From DATLGB01 sp037724045 (GTDB lineage Bacteria > Actinomycetota > Thermoleophilia > Solirubrobacterales > Solirubrobacteraceae), in contig JBBJOW010000001.1 in NCBI GenBank assembly GCA_037724045.1, forward strand, positions 1-64,000: a DNA stretch of 64,000 bases. The letters run 5' to 3'. The translations under genes were made by a program, and so were the position numbers. Below the pieces are notes generated by a model. That model worked only from the letters and a program-made list of their open reading frames with translations, was not told the DNA's origin and did not search any database. Below are positions 1 through 6,662 of the stretch, piece by piece (positions within the stretch are counted from its first letter, which is position 1; every line of letters starts with the position of its first letter).

Positions 1-865
1 CGCCGCGCTCGATCACGAGCGCGTGCAGCAGCACGAGCATGAGCGGGTGCCGGCGTGCGGGCTCCAACCTCCGTAGCTGCTGGGCTGTCATCCGGCGTCC
101 CATCGACTCAAGCGTCCGGCGGCGCGCCGGCGCGAGCGCGCTGACGTCGATCCGAGTCGCGCCGAGCTCGACGAGCGTGCGGTAGTGCCTGACTTGGCCG
201 AGCAGCTCCTTGACGCCCGCGCGCGAGGCGCGACGGCGCAGGTCCGCCAGCTCGCTGGACTGGCCGGCCCCGCCGTCCAGCAGCGCGTCGAGCTCGCCGC
301 GGCGCCCGTCGGCGAGCTCGTCGGCGAGCAGCTGTTCGATGCGGCGGTGCGCGTCAGCGCGCGCGGTCGCGATCATCCGCGTGAGCGTGTCGACCGGCGG
401 GCGCATTACCCGGCGGGCGCGCAGGTGCTCGCCGGCGAGGTCCAGCAAGGCGGCCGGCGAGTCGTGCTCGACGGCGCGCTCGGTGAGCCAGACCGCGAGG
501 CGCTCGCGGTCGCTGTCGTCGGCGCGTCGCCAGCCCAGATGCGTCATGGCGAGCTGGACGTGATCGCTGCGCGTCTGCGCACGCGCGCCGTAGGCCAGCA
601 GCTCGTGCGGCGCGGCGTCGACCTGGCCGGCGACGAACACGAGCGCCTCGTCGGGGACCGACGCGATGTCGTCGGGAACGAACCCCAAGAACCGCAGGGC
701 GCACAGCGACACGGCGAGCCCGACGCGGTTGTCGGGCCCGCGCTGGTCGAAGATCAGGACGCGGTCGCGGTCAGAGAGCGCGAAGCAAGCGCGCAGGTCC
801 TCGATGGCGATGCGGTCCGGGAAGCGCTCAAGGCGTCTGCGCTCGGCGTCATTCGGATATCCCAC
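1..865 (-). CDS. tnpA: Tn3-family transposase, N-terminal part (runs off left edge)
   Basis: About 288 codons are visible, read leftward from GTG at 863-865, which has a GAGGGAGG ribosome site just upstream. The N-terminus, with the stretches RFPDRIAIEDLRACF and LRFLGFVPDDI, matches the DUF4158 N-terminal domain of Tn3-family transposases, which binds the terminal inverted repeats. The catalytic DDE domain would lie beyond base 1. The frame is open throughout. It starts 17 bp after the tnpI stop, so the two are probably co-transcribed, as in Tn4430-type elements. The family call is secure; whether the gene is intact cannot be judged. Confidence 0.88.
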   Translation of the reverse strand, partial: MGYPNDAERRRLERFPDRIAIEDLRACFALSDRDRVLIFDQRGPDNRVGLAVSLCALRFLGFVPDDIASVPDEALVFVAGQVDAAPHELLAYGARAQTRSDHVQLAMTHLGWRRADDSDRERLAVWLTERAVEHDSPAALLDLAGEHLRARRVMRPPVDTLTRMIATARADAHRRIEQLLADELADGRRGELDALLDGGAGQSSELADLRRRASRAGVKELLGQVRHYRTLVELGATRIDVSALAPARRRTLESMGRRMTAQQLRRLEPARRHPLMLVLLHALVIERG

Positions 866-882
866 CCGGCCCTCCCTCGTGG

Positions 883-1776
883 TCAGTAGTCGATCTGCAG
901 GTCCTCGACGGCGCGCTGACGATCGGCGGCCGACGGCAGCGTGTAGCGGCGCGTCGTCTCGAGCTTCTGATGGCCGGCGAGCTCGGCGACCATCACGAGA
1001 TCGTTGCCGCGCCGCACCAGCGCGGTGAGGCAGGTGTGGCGCAGTGTGTGCGCCGACAGCTCGAGGCCCGCCGCAGCCGCGACGAGCCGCACGTCGCGGT
1101 CCGCCGAGCGAGCCGAGAGCCGGCCGCCGGTCCTGCTCACGAACAGTGCATGCTCGCCGGCGGCCGCGACGTCCTTGCGCTGCTCGAGCCACTCGTCGAG
1201 AACCTGACGCACGAGCGCGTTGAGCGGGACCTCGCGCTGGACCTCGCCCTTGCCGATCACCACGAGCAGACCCTTGCGCGTGAGGATCCTGACGTCACCG
1301 ACGTCCAGCGCGACAGCCTCGGAAATTCGCAGCGCCGTGAACAACATCAGCATCACCAGCGCCCGCGCGCGCACGGGAGCGCCCTCGGCGGCGCGCAGCA
1401 GGCGCCGCTGGGCTGCTTCGTCCAGCGCACGCGGCGCGCCCAGCGTCGGCTTGTCTCGGCGCACGTGCGGACGGCCCAGCCCGAGGCAGCGATACAGCGC
1501 GTCCAACGAGGCGAGCGCGAGGTTGACGGTCGACGCGGCCGCGCGCTTCTCGACCTGCAGGTAGCGACGGAAATCCCGGGCCGCATGATCGCGCGCGAGC
1601 GGGTCGGTCAGCGGGTCGCCCTGCCAGCCATCGCGATCAGGCGTCGCAGCGAGCCACGCGCAGTACACGCGGACGTTCCGTGCGTACTCGCGCCGCGAGC
1701 GGTCCGCCAGCGGCCGGCCGGCGAGCCAGCGCTCGAACAGCTGCGGAACCTCGGCGAGCTCGACCGCGTGGCTCAT
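883..1776 (-). CDS. tnpI: Tyrosine recombinase, TnpI-type cointegrate resolvase
   Basis: 297 aa phage-integrase-family recombinase with an N-terminal SAM-like DNA-binding domain (about 10-110) and a catalytic domain. The full active-site set is visible: R150, K176, H243, R246, H269 and nucleophile Y278. It lies directly upstream of tnpA in the same direction, the layout of Tn3-family elements that use a tyrosine recombinase instead of a serine resolvase. Role (family knowledge): resolves transposition cointegrates at an internal site. It lacks the extra patch that marks integron integrases, so IntI is unlikely. It could also act on the cassette-like sites downstream, but nothing in the sequence proves that. 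Confidence 0.85.
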   Translation of the reverse strand: MSHAVELAEVPQLFERWLAGRPLADRSRREYARNVRVYCAWLAATPDRDGWQGDPLTDPLARDHAARDFRRYLQVEKRAAASTVNLALASLDALYRCLGLGRPHVRRDKPTLGAPRALDEAAQRRLLRAAEGAPVRARALVMLMLFTALRISEAVALDVGDVRILTRKGLLVVIGKGEVQREVPLNALVRQVLDEWLEQRKDVAAAGEHALFVSRTGGRLSARSADRDVRLVAAAAGLELSAHTLRHTCLTALVRRGNDLVMVAELAGHQKLETTRRYTLPSAADRQRAVEDLQIDY

Positions 1777-1792
1777 CAGGTCGGCGAGCCTA

Positions 1793-1873
1793 TTTGTCGC
1801 CGCGGCGGAAGGCTCTTCGTGCTACCTCACAGACCCGGTTTGTCGCCACGATCGCCGGTTCGGCGGCGACAAA
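1793..1873. promoter_or_regulatory. Candidate TnpI resolution site with TTTGTCGCC motifs
   Basis: TTTGTCGCC occurs at 1793-1801 and 1839-1847 and inverted (GGCGACAAA) at 1865-1873. The last two form an inverted pair 17 bp apart; the first is a direct copy 46 bp away. One inverted pair plus accessory direct copies next to tnpI is the layout of the Tn4430 internal resolution site (inverted core plus direct repeats). The same motif abuts both terminal inverted repeats in this window (3464-3472 and 26854-26862). The tnpI promoter must also lie here. Confidence 0.55.
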
Positions 1874-1955
1874 GAGCAGTTAGCCGCCACCGCCGCGGTT
1901 CGTCCTCGGACCATCGGCACGGCACGCACGCGAGTTCGATCGTGGCATCGACCCA

Positions 1956-1982
1956 CGCTGCTGCTTATGCCTCAGAGCAGCG
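1956..1982. repeat. Cassette-boundary palindrome A (right-half only)
   Basis: CGCTGCT at 1956-1962 pairs with AGCAGCG at 1976-1982. The right portion, TATGCCTCAGAGCAGCG, matches the right half of sites B and D (TCTGCCTCRAAGCAGCA). The left-half word GCTTTCGCCTG of sites B, D and E is missing. This is the first boundary of the small-gene array and abuts the stop codon of the first small gene. Confidence 0.6.
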
Positions 1983-2219
1983 TCACTGATTACGCCTCCG
2001 TCGCAGCCTCAGACCAAAGATCGTCCCAACGGCGGCTACCACGATTCCGCCACCGAAGACGAACGCAGCCGTAACGAACCCGAGGTTCGTTGCGACGAGG
2101 TAAAACGCGATCCCATAGAGCGCCCAGAACAACACCTGACTCTGGATGAAGGCGTACTTCTCCGCGCCAGACATGTCCCTCCATCGACGTGAGCGGTGCC
2201 CTTCGGTGCGCGTCGGCAT
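1983..2219 (-). CDS. Small two-helix membrane protein (cassette 1)
   Basis: 78 aa from the ATG at 2219, or 63 aa from the ATG at 2174, which has GGAGG only 3 nt upstream. Two hydrophobic helices (WALYGIAFYLVATNLGF and a Gly/Val-rich stretch) are followed by an Arg-rich C-terminus, so it is likely an inner-membrane protein with a cytoplasmic tail. I do not recognise a family. It lies between palindromic sites A and B and points opposite to the next gene, as expected for an independent cassette. Its composition, less Arg/Ala-rich than other frames here, supports it being a real gene. Confidence 0.5.
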   Translation of the reverse strand: MPTRTEGHRSRRWRDMSGAEKYAFIQSQVLFWALYGIAFYLVATNLGFVTAAFVFGGGIVVAAVGTIFGLRLRRRRNQ

Positions 2220-2246
2220 ACGGAGGAGGTACCCGTTTTTGCTTTC

Positions 2247-2292
2247 GCTTTCGCCTGAACGCGACACTGCTGCTTCTGCCTCAAAGCAGCAG
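2247..2292. repeat. Cassette-boundary palindrome B (complete site)
   Basis: Left word GCTTTCGCCTG at 2247-2257, then a 9-bp perfect inverted repeat CTGCTGCTT (2267-2275) / AAGCAGCAG (2284-2292). The right word TCTGCCTCAAAGCAGCA spans 2275-2291. It separates cassette genes 1 and 2. No T-run follows, so it does not look like a simple terminator. Confidence 0.65.
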
Positions 2293-2309
2293 CCTGAGAA
2301 ACTCCGCTT

Positions 2310-2528
2310 GTGAGGAAGGCTTGGGATCCAGATCGCTGGACGTTCAGGGCCGACGAGATCAGCAACTCGTGCTGGGAGGCCGTGGCGGACGATCAGCAGG
2401 GAACAGTGATCCGTCGAGTGGACTCGGCTTCTGACCCGGATGAACTCCTGAGCCGGGTGAAAGACGAGGCCGCTGAGATCACGCGGCGGCGCCACGAGGC
2501 GGCGTCGAGCGACTCGACGGAGGCCTAA
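2310..2528 (+). CDS. Small acidic protein of unknown function (cassette 2)
   Basis: 72 aa from GTG at 2310. It is hydrophilic, with a C-terminal half rich in Glu/Asp/Arg that looks helical (EAAEITRRRHEAASSDSTEA). No signal peptide or membrane segment, and no family recognised. Its stop is 2 bp before site C, and it is bounded by site B upstream. Orientation is opposite to cassette 1. The composition differs from the Arg/Ala-rich shadow frames, which supports coding. Confidence 0.5.
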   Translation: MRKAWDPDRWTFRADEISNSCWEAVADDQQGTVIRRVDSASDPDELLSRVKDEAAEITRRRHEAASSDSTEA

Positions 2529-2530
2529 CT

Positions 2531-2559
2531 CCGCTGCTGCTTCTGTAGCCTCAAAGCGG
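2531..2559. repeat. Cassette-boundary palindrome C
   Basis: CCGCT (2531-2535) pairs with AGCGG (2555-2559). The right part, TCTGTAGCCTCAAAGCGG, is the site B right word with a TA insertion and CGG for CAG. GCCTAAC just upstream (2523-2529) resembles an integron-type core, but no GTTRRRY partner is seen. Confidence 0.5.
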
Positions 2560-2584
2560 AAGCCGATGGGCTACAACATCGGGG

Positions 2585-2878
2585 ATGGGGTCGGGCAAGG
2601 ACTGCGACGTAGCTGAACAGGCTTACGAATCGGCTGAGCAGGCGTACCTCGCTGCGATCCGAGTCGGTGCAGGGCCTGGCGAACTCGCCCGAGCGGCTAC
2701 CGAGCTCGAGGCGCACGCTGTTGCTTGGTCGAAATCGGCCTACGCATGGTTCTTCAGGCGAAGGGATGCGGGCGATGAGTACGCCCGTGATACCGAGATT
2801 GAAGCCGAGATCGCGGAGGTACTCGGAGGGCTCTGGCGTGAAATGGCAGCCGCTCATTCTGCTGCGACAACCTTGTAG
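2585..2878 (+). CDS. Small helical acidic protein of unknown function (cassette 3)
   Basis: 97 aa, Ala/Glu-rich and mostly predicted helical (for example EQAYESAEQAYLAAIRVGAG), without signal peptide or membrane helix. No family recognised. Its stop TAG at 2876-2878 is 8 bp before the left arm of site D, and site C lies upstream, so it occupies exactly one interval of the array. Same direction as cassette 2. Confidence 0.55.
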   Translation: MGSGKDCDVAEQAYESAEQAYLAAIRVGAGPGELARAATELEAHAVAWSKSAYAWFFRRRDAGDEYARDTEIEAEIAEVLGGLWREMAAAHSAATTL

Positions 2879-2886
2879 CGGCGACT

Positions 2887-2944
2887 GCTGCTTTCGCCTG
2901 GCACCGGTAGCTGGGCCGGCTGCCGTATCTGCCTCGAAGCAGCA
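2887..2944. repeat. Cassette-boundary palindrome D (longest, two-stem site)
   Basis: GCTGCTT (2887-2893) pairs with AAGCAGC (2937-2943), and the stem continues with CG/CG (2895-2896 with 2935-2936) around one unpaired T. Inside is a second near-palindrome, CGGTAGC ... GGCTGCCG. It carries both conserved words: GCTTTCGCCTG (2890-2900) and TCTGCCTCGAAGCAGCA (2928-2944). Two stacked stems with an extrahelical base is the architecture of integron attC sites, though the GTTRRRY core is absent. Confidence 0.6.
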
Positions 2945-2946
2945 TC

Positions 2947-3270
2947 TCAGTGTTGTTCGCGGTAGCGCCGTTCAAGCTCACGGCTGACTTCCTCGTCCCG
3001 ATGCCCATGGACCTGGCTCCAGATCTGGTCGGTCTTGTCATCGGTGAGGCTAATGAGCGCGCACCAGATGCCGTCAGCCGTGCCCGGTTCGTTGCGGAGG
3101 ATCAACGACTCAGCGGCGGCGTCGGTGATTGCCGTGTCGTAAGCGTCTAGGGCGGCAACAAGAGCCTCGGTCACGTACGGTCCTGGAGCTCGACGCAGTC
3201 CGAACGCGGCACGAGTGGCGACTAGCCAATCGTCAGATCGCAGGTTCGATATCAGCCGCTCTACGTCCAC
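2947..3270 (-). CDS. HEAT-repeat-like small protein (cassette 4)
   Basis: 107 aa. It starts MDVERLISNLRSDDWLVATR and reads as two to three short helical pairs of the HEAT/Armadillo type (DDWLVATRAAFGLRR, TEALVAALDAYDTAITDAAAE). Such repeats are common in immunity-like and adaptor proteins. The TGA stop abuts site D and the start abuts site E, again filling one array interval, in the reverse orientation. Fold assignment is tentative; no catalytic motif is seen. Confidence 0.6.
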   Translation of the reverse strand: MDVERLISNLRSDDWLVATRAAFGLRRAPGPYVTEALVAALDAYDTAITDAAAESLILRNEPGTADGIWCALISLTDDKTDQIWSQVHGHRDEEVSRELERRYREQH

Positions 3271-3274
3271 CCTT

Positions 3275-3309
3275 GCAACCGTACCTCGCTTCCGCTTTCG
3301 CCTGGTTGC
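3275..3309. repeat. Cassette-boundary palindrome E (left-half only)
   Basis: GCAACC (3275-3280) pairs with GGTTGC (3304-3309) around the conserved left word GCTTTCGCCTG (3294-3304). The right word seen in sites A, B and D is absent. Site A has only the right word and site E only the left, as would be expected if cassettes exchange by crossover inside a composite site. Confidence 0.5.
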
Positions 3310-3473
3310 GGACGTCTCCGCCGCGGCGCCACGGCGCCCGTAATGGACGACCAGCGGGATCGGACCGCGGCGCGACAGCTCGTTGCCGCTCTCAGACGAA
3401 GCGGGAGTCCCGAAAACGATCCGCGATCGCGTCTACCGCCCCGACGAGCGTGCGCGCCGAATGGCGACAAACA
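3310..3473. other. Transposon end region, no convincing gene
   Basis: The only forward candidate is a 44-codon reading frame (ATG 3343 to TAA 3477) that runs into the terminal repeat. It has no ribosome site and its composition looks like chance. TTTGTCGCC in inverted form (3464-3472) lies 1 bp inside the terminal repeat. Confidence 0.4.
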
Positions 3474-3511
3474 CTAAGCGTTGGATTTCGGGCGGATGAT
3501 GGCGCCACCCC
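3474..3511 (-). repeat. Tn3-family 38-bp terminal inverted repeat (right end)
   Basis: Read on the minus strand it is exactly 38 bp, begins GGGG and ends ACGCTTAG. These are the length, outer G-run and inner end (compare ACGCTAAG of Tn4430) of Tn3-family ends. The GGGG faces right, so the element containing tnpA, tnpI and the small-gene array lies to the left. A copy identical at 34 of 38 positions is at 26814-26851. GTCAC (3512-3516) would be one copy of a 5-bp target duplication; the other is outside the window. Confidence 0.85.
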
Positions 3512-3670
3512 GTCACGGCACCGAACTGGCTGCGCGCCTACGAAGACGGGCGTGCGTCCTTCGTGGTGCTCGCCTCGACGAGTGCCCGGGCGCTTGATTG
3601 GGTTCCCCTGACGGCACTTCAGCAGCTCGCCGTAGACGTGCCTTCCGATCCCGGCTATCTCGCGGACTGA
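3512..3670 (+). pseudogene. 3' fragment of a gene cut by the transposon
   Basis: Fifty-two codons, open from immediately outside the terminal repeat to TGA at 3668-3670, with ordinary protein-like composition (APNWLRAYEDGRASF, then LTALQQLAVDVPSDPG). No start codon of its own is apparent. The simplest reading is the C-terminus of a gene whose 5' part is separated by the insertion. Family not recognised. Confidence 0.5.
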
Positions 3671-3737
3671 CCGTCTCAGGGCAAGAGGCGCCGCCACGCC
3701 GGGTCGCGATGCAGTCGCCGCGGAGGAGGGTCAGCCT

Positions 3738-4553
3738 CTATGGCGTACGTGGCCCGGTGGGGAGGGTGGACAGGCGAGACCAATCCACCTCCAGTTCGAT
3801 CCCGAACTCGCTCAGCTCGAGTGTGCTGGACCACCTGCTGGAGTGCGCCAGGGCGTCATCGGGTCCCTCCCTCAGCCGGATACGTCGGATGTAGCCGTCG
3901 TCGTCGACCCACACCTCCACCGGGATTCGCTTCAGGTCAGCGAGCCACATCGTTCCCGTAGGCAGCCTGACGTTGTGACCGACAGCCTCGGCCACCCGGT
4001 TGAGGTCGGCAACCGCCGAGAACCGCCGAGACCGGCCGCCCTCGCGGTCGACACCGGGCAGTTCCCGGGCTTCCACGACGCCGCGGACGAGGTCAAATAG
4101 CCACAACGGTTGCTCCACCGGGGCCTTGCCGGCCGACAGGCTGTCCACAGCGCTCCCAGACGTCCCGTTCCAGGACCGGTCTCCGGACACCATCACGGCT
4201 TCTGGTTCGCCTGGGTAGCCGTACATACATCGGTGCGCTCCGAACTCGATGACGCCGGTCGCGACCGCGTACGGCGCTCCGATCTTGTGCATCCAGCGGA
4301 CGGCGAGGCGCATGATCCCCGACAGCAGATGTGGCAACATCACATCCCAACAGCGCCGCTTCAGGCGACGCCAGCGCGAACCATCCCGGCTCCGCGTCGA
4401 CTTGGAGTTCGACGACGCCTCGCGGTTGGCGCCGTCAAGCATGTCCTTGGGGGAGAACTGATTTTGCAGCTCAATCCGCGCGCTCCCGCGCCTCAGCGTG
4501 CGCTCGAGCGCGGCCACCACCTCCTCGCCAGCGGTCGCGGACTCTTCATCCAT
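3738..4553 (-). CDS. Conserved hypothetical protein, LppX/LprAFG-like C-terminus
   Basis: 271 aa from the ATG at 4553 (a GTG at 4574 is also possible). The C-terminal third (VEVWVDDDGYIRRIRL, then LELSEFGIELEVDW) reads like the beta-strand ladder of actinobacterial LppX/LprAFG-type lipoproteins and their relatives. There is no signal peptide or lipobox, so if related this is a cytoplasmic or truncated form. The middle has hydrophobic and aromatic patches but no clear transmembrane helix. Stand-alone gene beside the transposon insertion. Function unknown. Confidence 0.6.
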   Translation of the reverse strand: MDEESATAGEEVVAALERTLRRGSARIELQNQFSPKDMLDGANREASSNSKSTRSRDGSRWRRLKRRCWDVMLPHLLSGIMRLAVRWMHKIGAPYAVATGVIEFGAHRCMYGYPGEPEAVMVSGDRSWNGTSGSAVDSLSAGKAPVEQPLWLFDLVRGVVEARELPGVDREGGRSRRFSAVADLNRVAEAVGHNVRLPTGTMWLADLKRIPVEVWVDDDGYIRRIRLREGPDDALAHSSRWSSTLELSEFGIELEVDWSRLSTLPTGPRTP

Positions 4554-4625
4554 CACCGCCAGTATCCCACCCACCGGATCGCCTCGGACCTGCTCGAGGC
4601 CGCGAATCCGGAGCGGCCGGCGTCC

Positions 4626-5441
4626 TTAGGCGTGCGTCCCGACGGCGACGATGTACTCCTGCTCGAAGTAGGAATCGCCGCCGCCGTCGCCGCGGTCCCA
4701 CTCCTGCGCGAAGCGCGCCATCGCCTCCTCGAGCTCCTCCTCGCGGCCGTTGGCCGCGGCGTTCTTGCGCGCGGCCAGCGTCGGCCCGTAGCGCTCCTTG
4801 AAGTGCTCGACGTACTCCTGCGGCTGCTTGAAGGCAGTGATCGCCAGCACGTCCCGGTCGAGCGTGTGCAGCGCCACGCGGTCGTCGAATAGCTCGCGCA
4901 GATGGTCCTCGCTGCCCCACAGCGGCGGCGGCGACGCGCCGGGCGGCGGCGGCGGGGCGAACGGCCCCATGGTGCGAAAGAGCGCGCCGATCATCCCCTC
5001 CGGCGTCCAGTTCAGCATCCCAATCGTGCCGCCGGGCCGGCAGACCCGGACGAGCTCGTCGGCGACGTCCTGGTGATGCGGCGCGAACATGGCCCCGATC
5101 GAGGACATCACCACGTCGAAGGAGCCATCCTCGAAGGGAAGGTGCTCGGCGTCGGCCTCGACCCACTCCAGCGATACGCCGGCGTCGTCGGCGCGCGCGC
5201 GGCCGGCGTCAAGGAGCTCCGGCGTGAGGTCGCTCGCGATCACCTGCGCGCCGGTCGCCGCTGCCGGGATCGACGCGTTCCCGGTGCCCGCTGCGACGTC
5301 GAGGACGCGCATTCCCTCGCCGATCCCGCAGGCTTCGACCAGCCGCGGGCCGAGTGGTAGTAGGAAGGTCTCCACCATCGAGGGGTAGTCGCCCGACGCC
5401 CACATCTTCCGATGGCGTTCCTTCAGCTCGGTATCGCTCAT
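4626..5441 (-). CDS. Class I SAM-dependent methyltransferase
   Basis: 271 aa. The Rossmann SAM-binding motif I is VLDVAAGTGNASI (about 45-57), followed by the acidic residue at the end of strand 2 (IASDLTPELL), motif VEADAEHLPFEDGSFDVV and the post-II region VRVCRPGGTIGML. This is the UbiE/Methyltransf_11 type, using SAM to methylate a small molecule that the sequence does not reveal. A Pro-rich loop near residues 180-195 is unusual. It lies just downstream of the moa/moe operon in the same direction, 19 bp from moeA, and could be co-transcribed. Confidence 0.85.
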   Translation of the reverse strand: MSDTELKERHRKMWASGDYPSMVETFLLPLGPRLVEACGIGEGMRVLDVAAGTGNASIPAAATGAQVIASDLTPELLDAGRARADDAGVSLEWVEADAEHLPFEDGSFDVVMSSIGAMFAPHHQDVADELVRVCRPGGTIGMLNWTPEGMIGALFRTMGPFAPPPPPGASPPPLWGSEDHLRELFDDRVALHTLDRDVLAITAFKQPQEYVEHFKERYGPTLAARKNAAANGREEELEEAMARFAQEWDRGDGGGDSYFEQEYIVAVGTHA

Positions 5442-5459
5442 GGTGCGGCGAACGTACCG

Positions 5460-6662
5460 TTAGAGCAGCAGCGCGTCAACCAGGCCGCCGGCGGGGACCG
5501 ACGGGGAGGTGTGGGGGGCCACGATGAAGGCGTTTGCGCGGGCGAGGGCAAGGGTCATGGCCGAGCCCTGCTGCTCGGTCGGCGTGGCCAGCGGGATGCC
5601 GTCCTCGCCGGGTGCGAGCGTCGCGGTCAGGTAGGTGGTGCGGCCGTCCTCGGGGGCGATCTCCCGGGTGGTTCGGACCCGCACACGAGCCTCGGCGGCG
5701 TCGGTCTGGCCGGCCAGGCGGCGCAGCAGCGGCTCGACGAAGACGAGGAAGCTGACGACACCCGAGAGCGGGTTGCCGGGCAGGCCGAAGGCCCAGCCGC
5801 CGCCGCCGGTGACGCCGCAGAAGAGCGGCTTTCCCGGCTTGACGCGCACGCGCCAGAACAGCTCCTCGACGCCGGTGCGGTCGAGGGCGCCCTTGACGTG
5901 GTCGTGGGCGCCGACGGAGACACCGCCGGCGACCAGCAGCACGTCGGCCTCGGCGAGGCCGCGGCGCACGCGCGCCTCGATCTCCTCGGCGTCGTCGGGC
6001 GCCGTGCCCAGGTCGACGCACTCGGCACCGGCGCGGATGACCAGTGCGCGCAGGGTCACCGAGTTGGACTCGTGGATCTGCCCCGGCCCGAGCGGCTCGC
6101 CCGCGGGGACGAGCTCATCGCCGGTGGCGAGGATCGCGACGCGCGGACGGCGGAAGACCGCGACCTCGGCGAGCCCGGCGGCGGCGACGGCGGTCAGCGT
6201 GTGCGGGCCCAGGCGCTCGCCTGCGCCCAGCAGCTCGGTGCCGGCCGCGACGTCCTCGCCGCGGAAGCGGACGTTGGTGGCGGGGGCAACGTGATGGTCG
6301 ATGTCCACACAGCCGTCGCCGAGGTCGACGACGACCTCCTGACGCTCCACGGCGTCGGCCCCCGGCGGCAGCGCGCCGCCGGTGAAGATCCGCGCGCACT
6401 CGCCCGGGCCGATCGGGAAGTCGCCTGCGGCGCCCGCAGGCACCTCGCCCACGAGCTGCAGGCGGGTGGGTGGGGACGATGTGTCCTGGGCGCGCAGCGC
6501 GTAGCCGTCCATGGCCGACCGGTCGAAGCCAGGGATGTCGATCGGGCTCGTCACCGCCGTCGCGAGCACCCGGCCGGCGGCGGCGTCCAACCCGACGATC
6601 TCCGCCTCCAGGGCGCGGGCGCGGGCCGCGATCAGCGCCCACGCATCCTCGCGCCCGAGCAC
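5460..6662 (-). CDS. moeA: Molybdopterin molybdenumtransferase
   Basis: 400 aa, normal MoeA length. It inserts molybdate into adenylylated molybdopterin in the last step of Moco synthesis. The MoeA signature FDRSAMDGYA is at residues 46-55; the MPT-binding core has ILATGDELV, GGVSVGAHDHVK and GLPGNPLSG; domain IV follows. The GTG start at 6662 overlaps the moaA stop by one base (TAGTG), giving translational coupling, and is preferred over longer in-frame extensions into moaA. Third gene of moaC-moaA-moeA. Confidence 0.95.
   Translation of the reverse strand: MLGREDAWALIAARARALEAEIVGLDAAAGRVLATAVTSPIDIPGFDRSAMDGYALRAQDTSSPPTRLQLVGEVPAGAAGDFPIGPGECARIFTGGALPPGADAVERQEVVVDLGDGCVDIDHHVAPATNVRFRGEDVAAGTELLGAGERLGPHTLTAVAAAGLAEVAVFRRPRVAILATGDELVPAGEPLGPGQIHESNSVTLRALVIRAGAECVDLGTAPDDAEEIEARVRRGLAEADVLLVAGGVSVGAHDHVKGALDRTGVEELFWRVRVKPGKPLFCGVTGGGGWAFGLPGNPLSGVVSFLVFVEPLLRRLAGQTDAAEARVRVRTTREIAPEDGRTTYLTATLAPGEDGIPLATPTEQQGSAMTLALARANAFIVAPHTSPSVPAGGLVDALLL

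Noticed and set aside
185..889. Forward 234-codon frame opposite the transposase
   Set aside because: It is the antisense shadow of tnpA; only the minus strand gives a family match and a ribosome site.
883..1776. Integron integrase IntI
   Set aside because: All tyrosine-recombinase residues are present, but the extra IntI-specific segment is not, and the gene sits directly before a Tn3 transposase as TnpI does.
2523..2529. Integron core site GCCTAAC
   Set aside because: It matches RYYYAAC by chance at a stop codon; no GTTRRRY partner is found at the other end of site C or at the other sites.
1956..3309. CRISPR array
   Set aside because: The repeats are palindromic, diverged and separated by whole genes of 200-400 bp, not by uniform short spacers; no cas gene is near.
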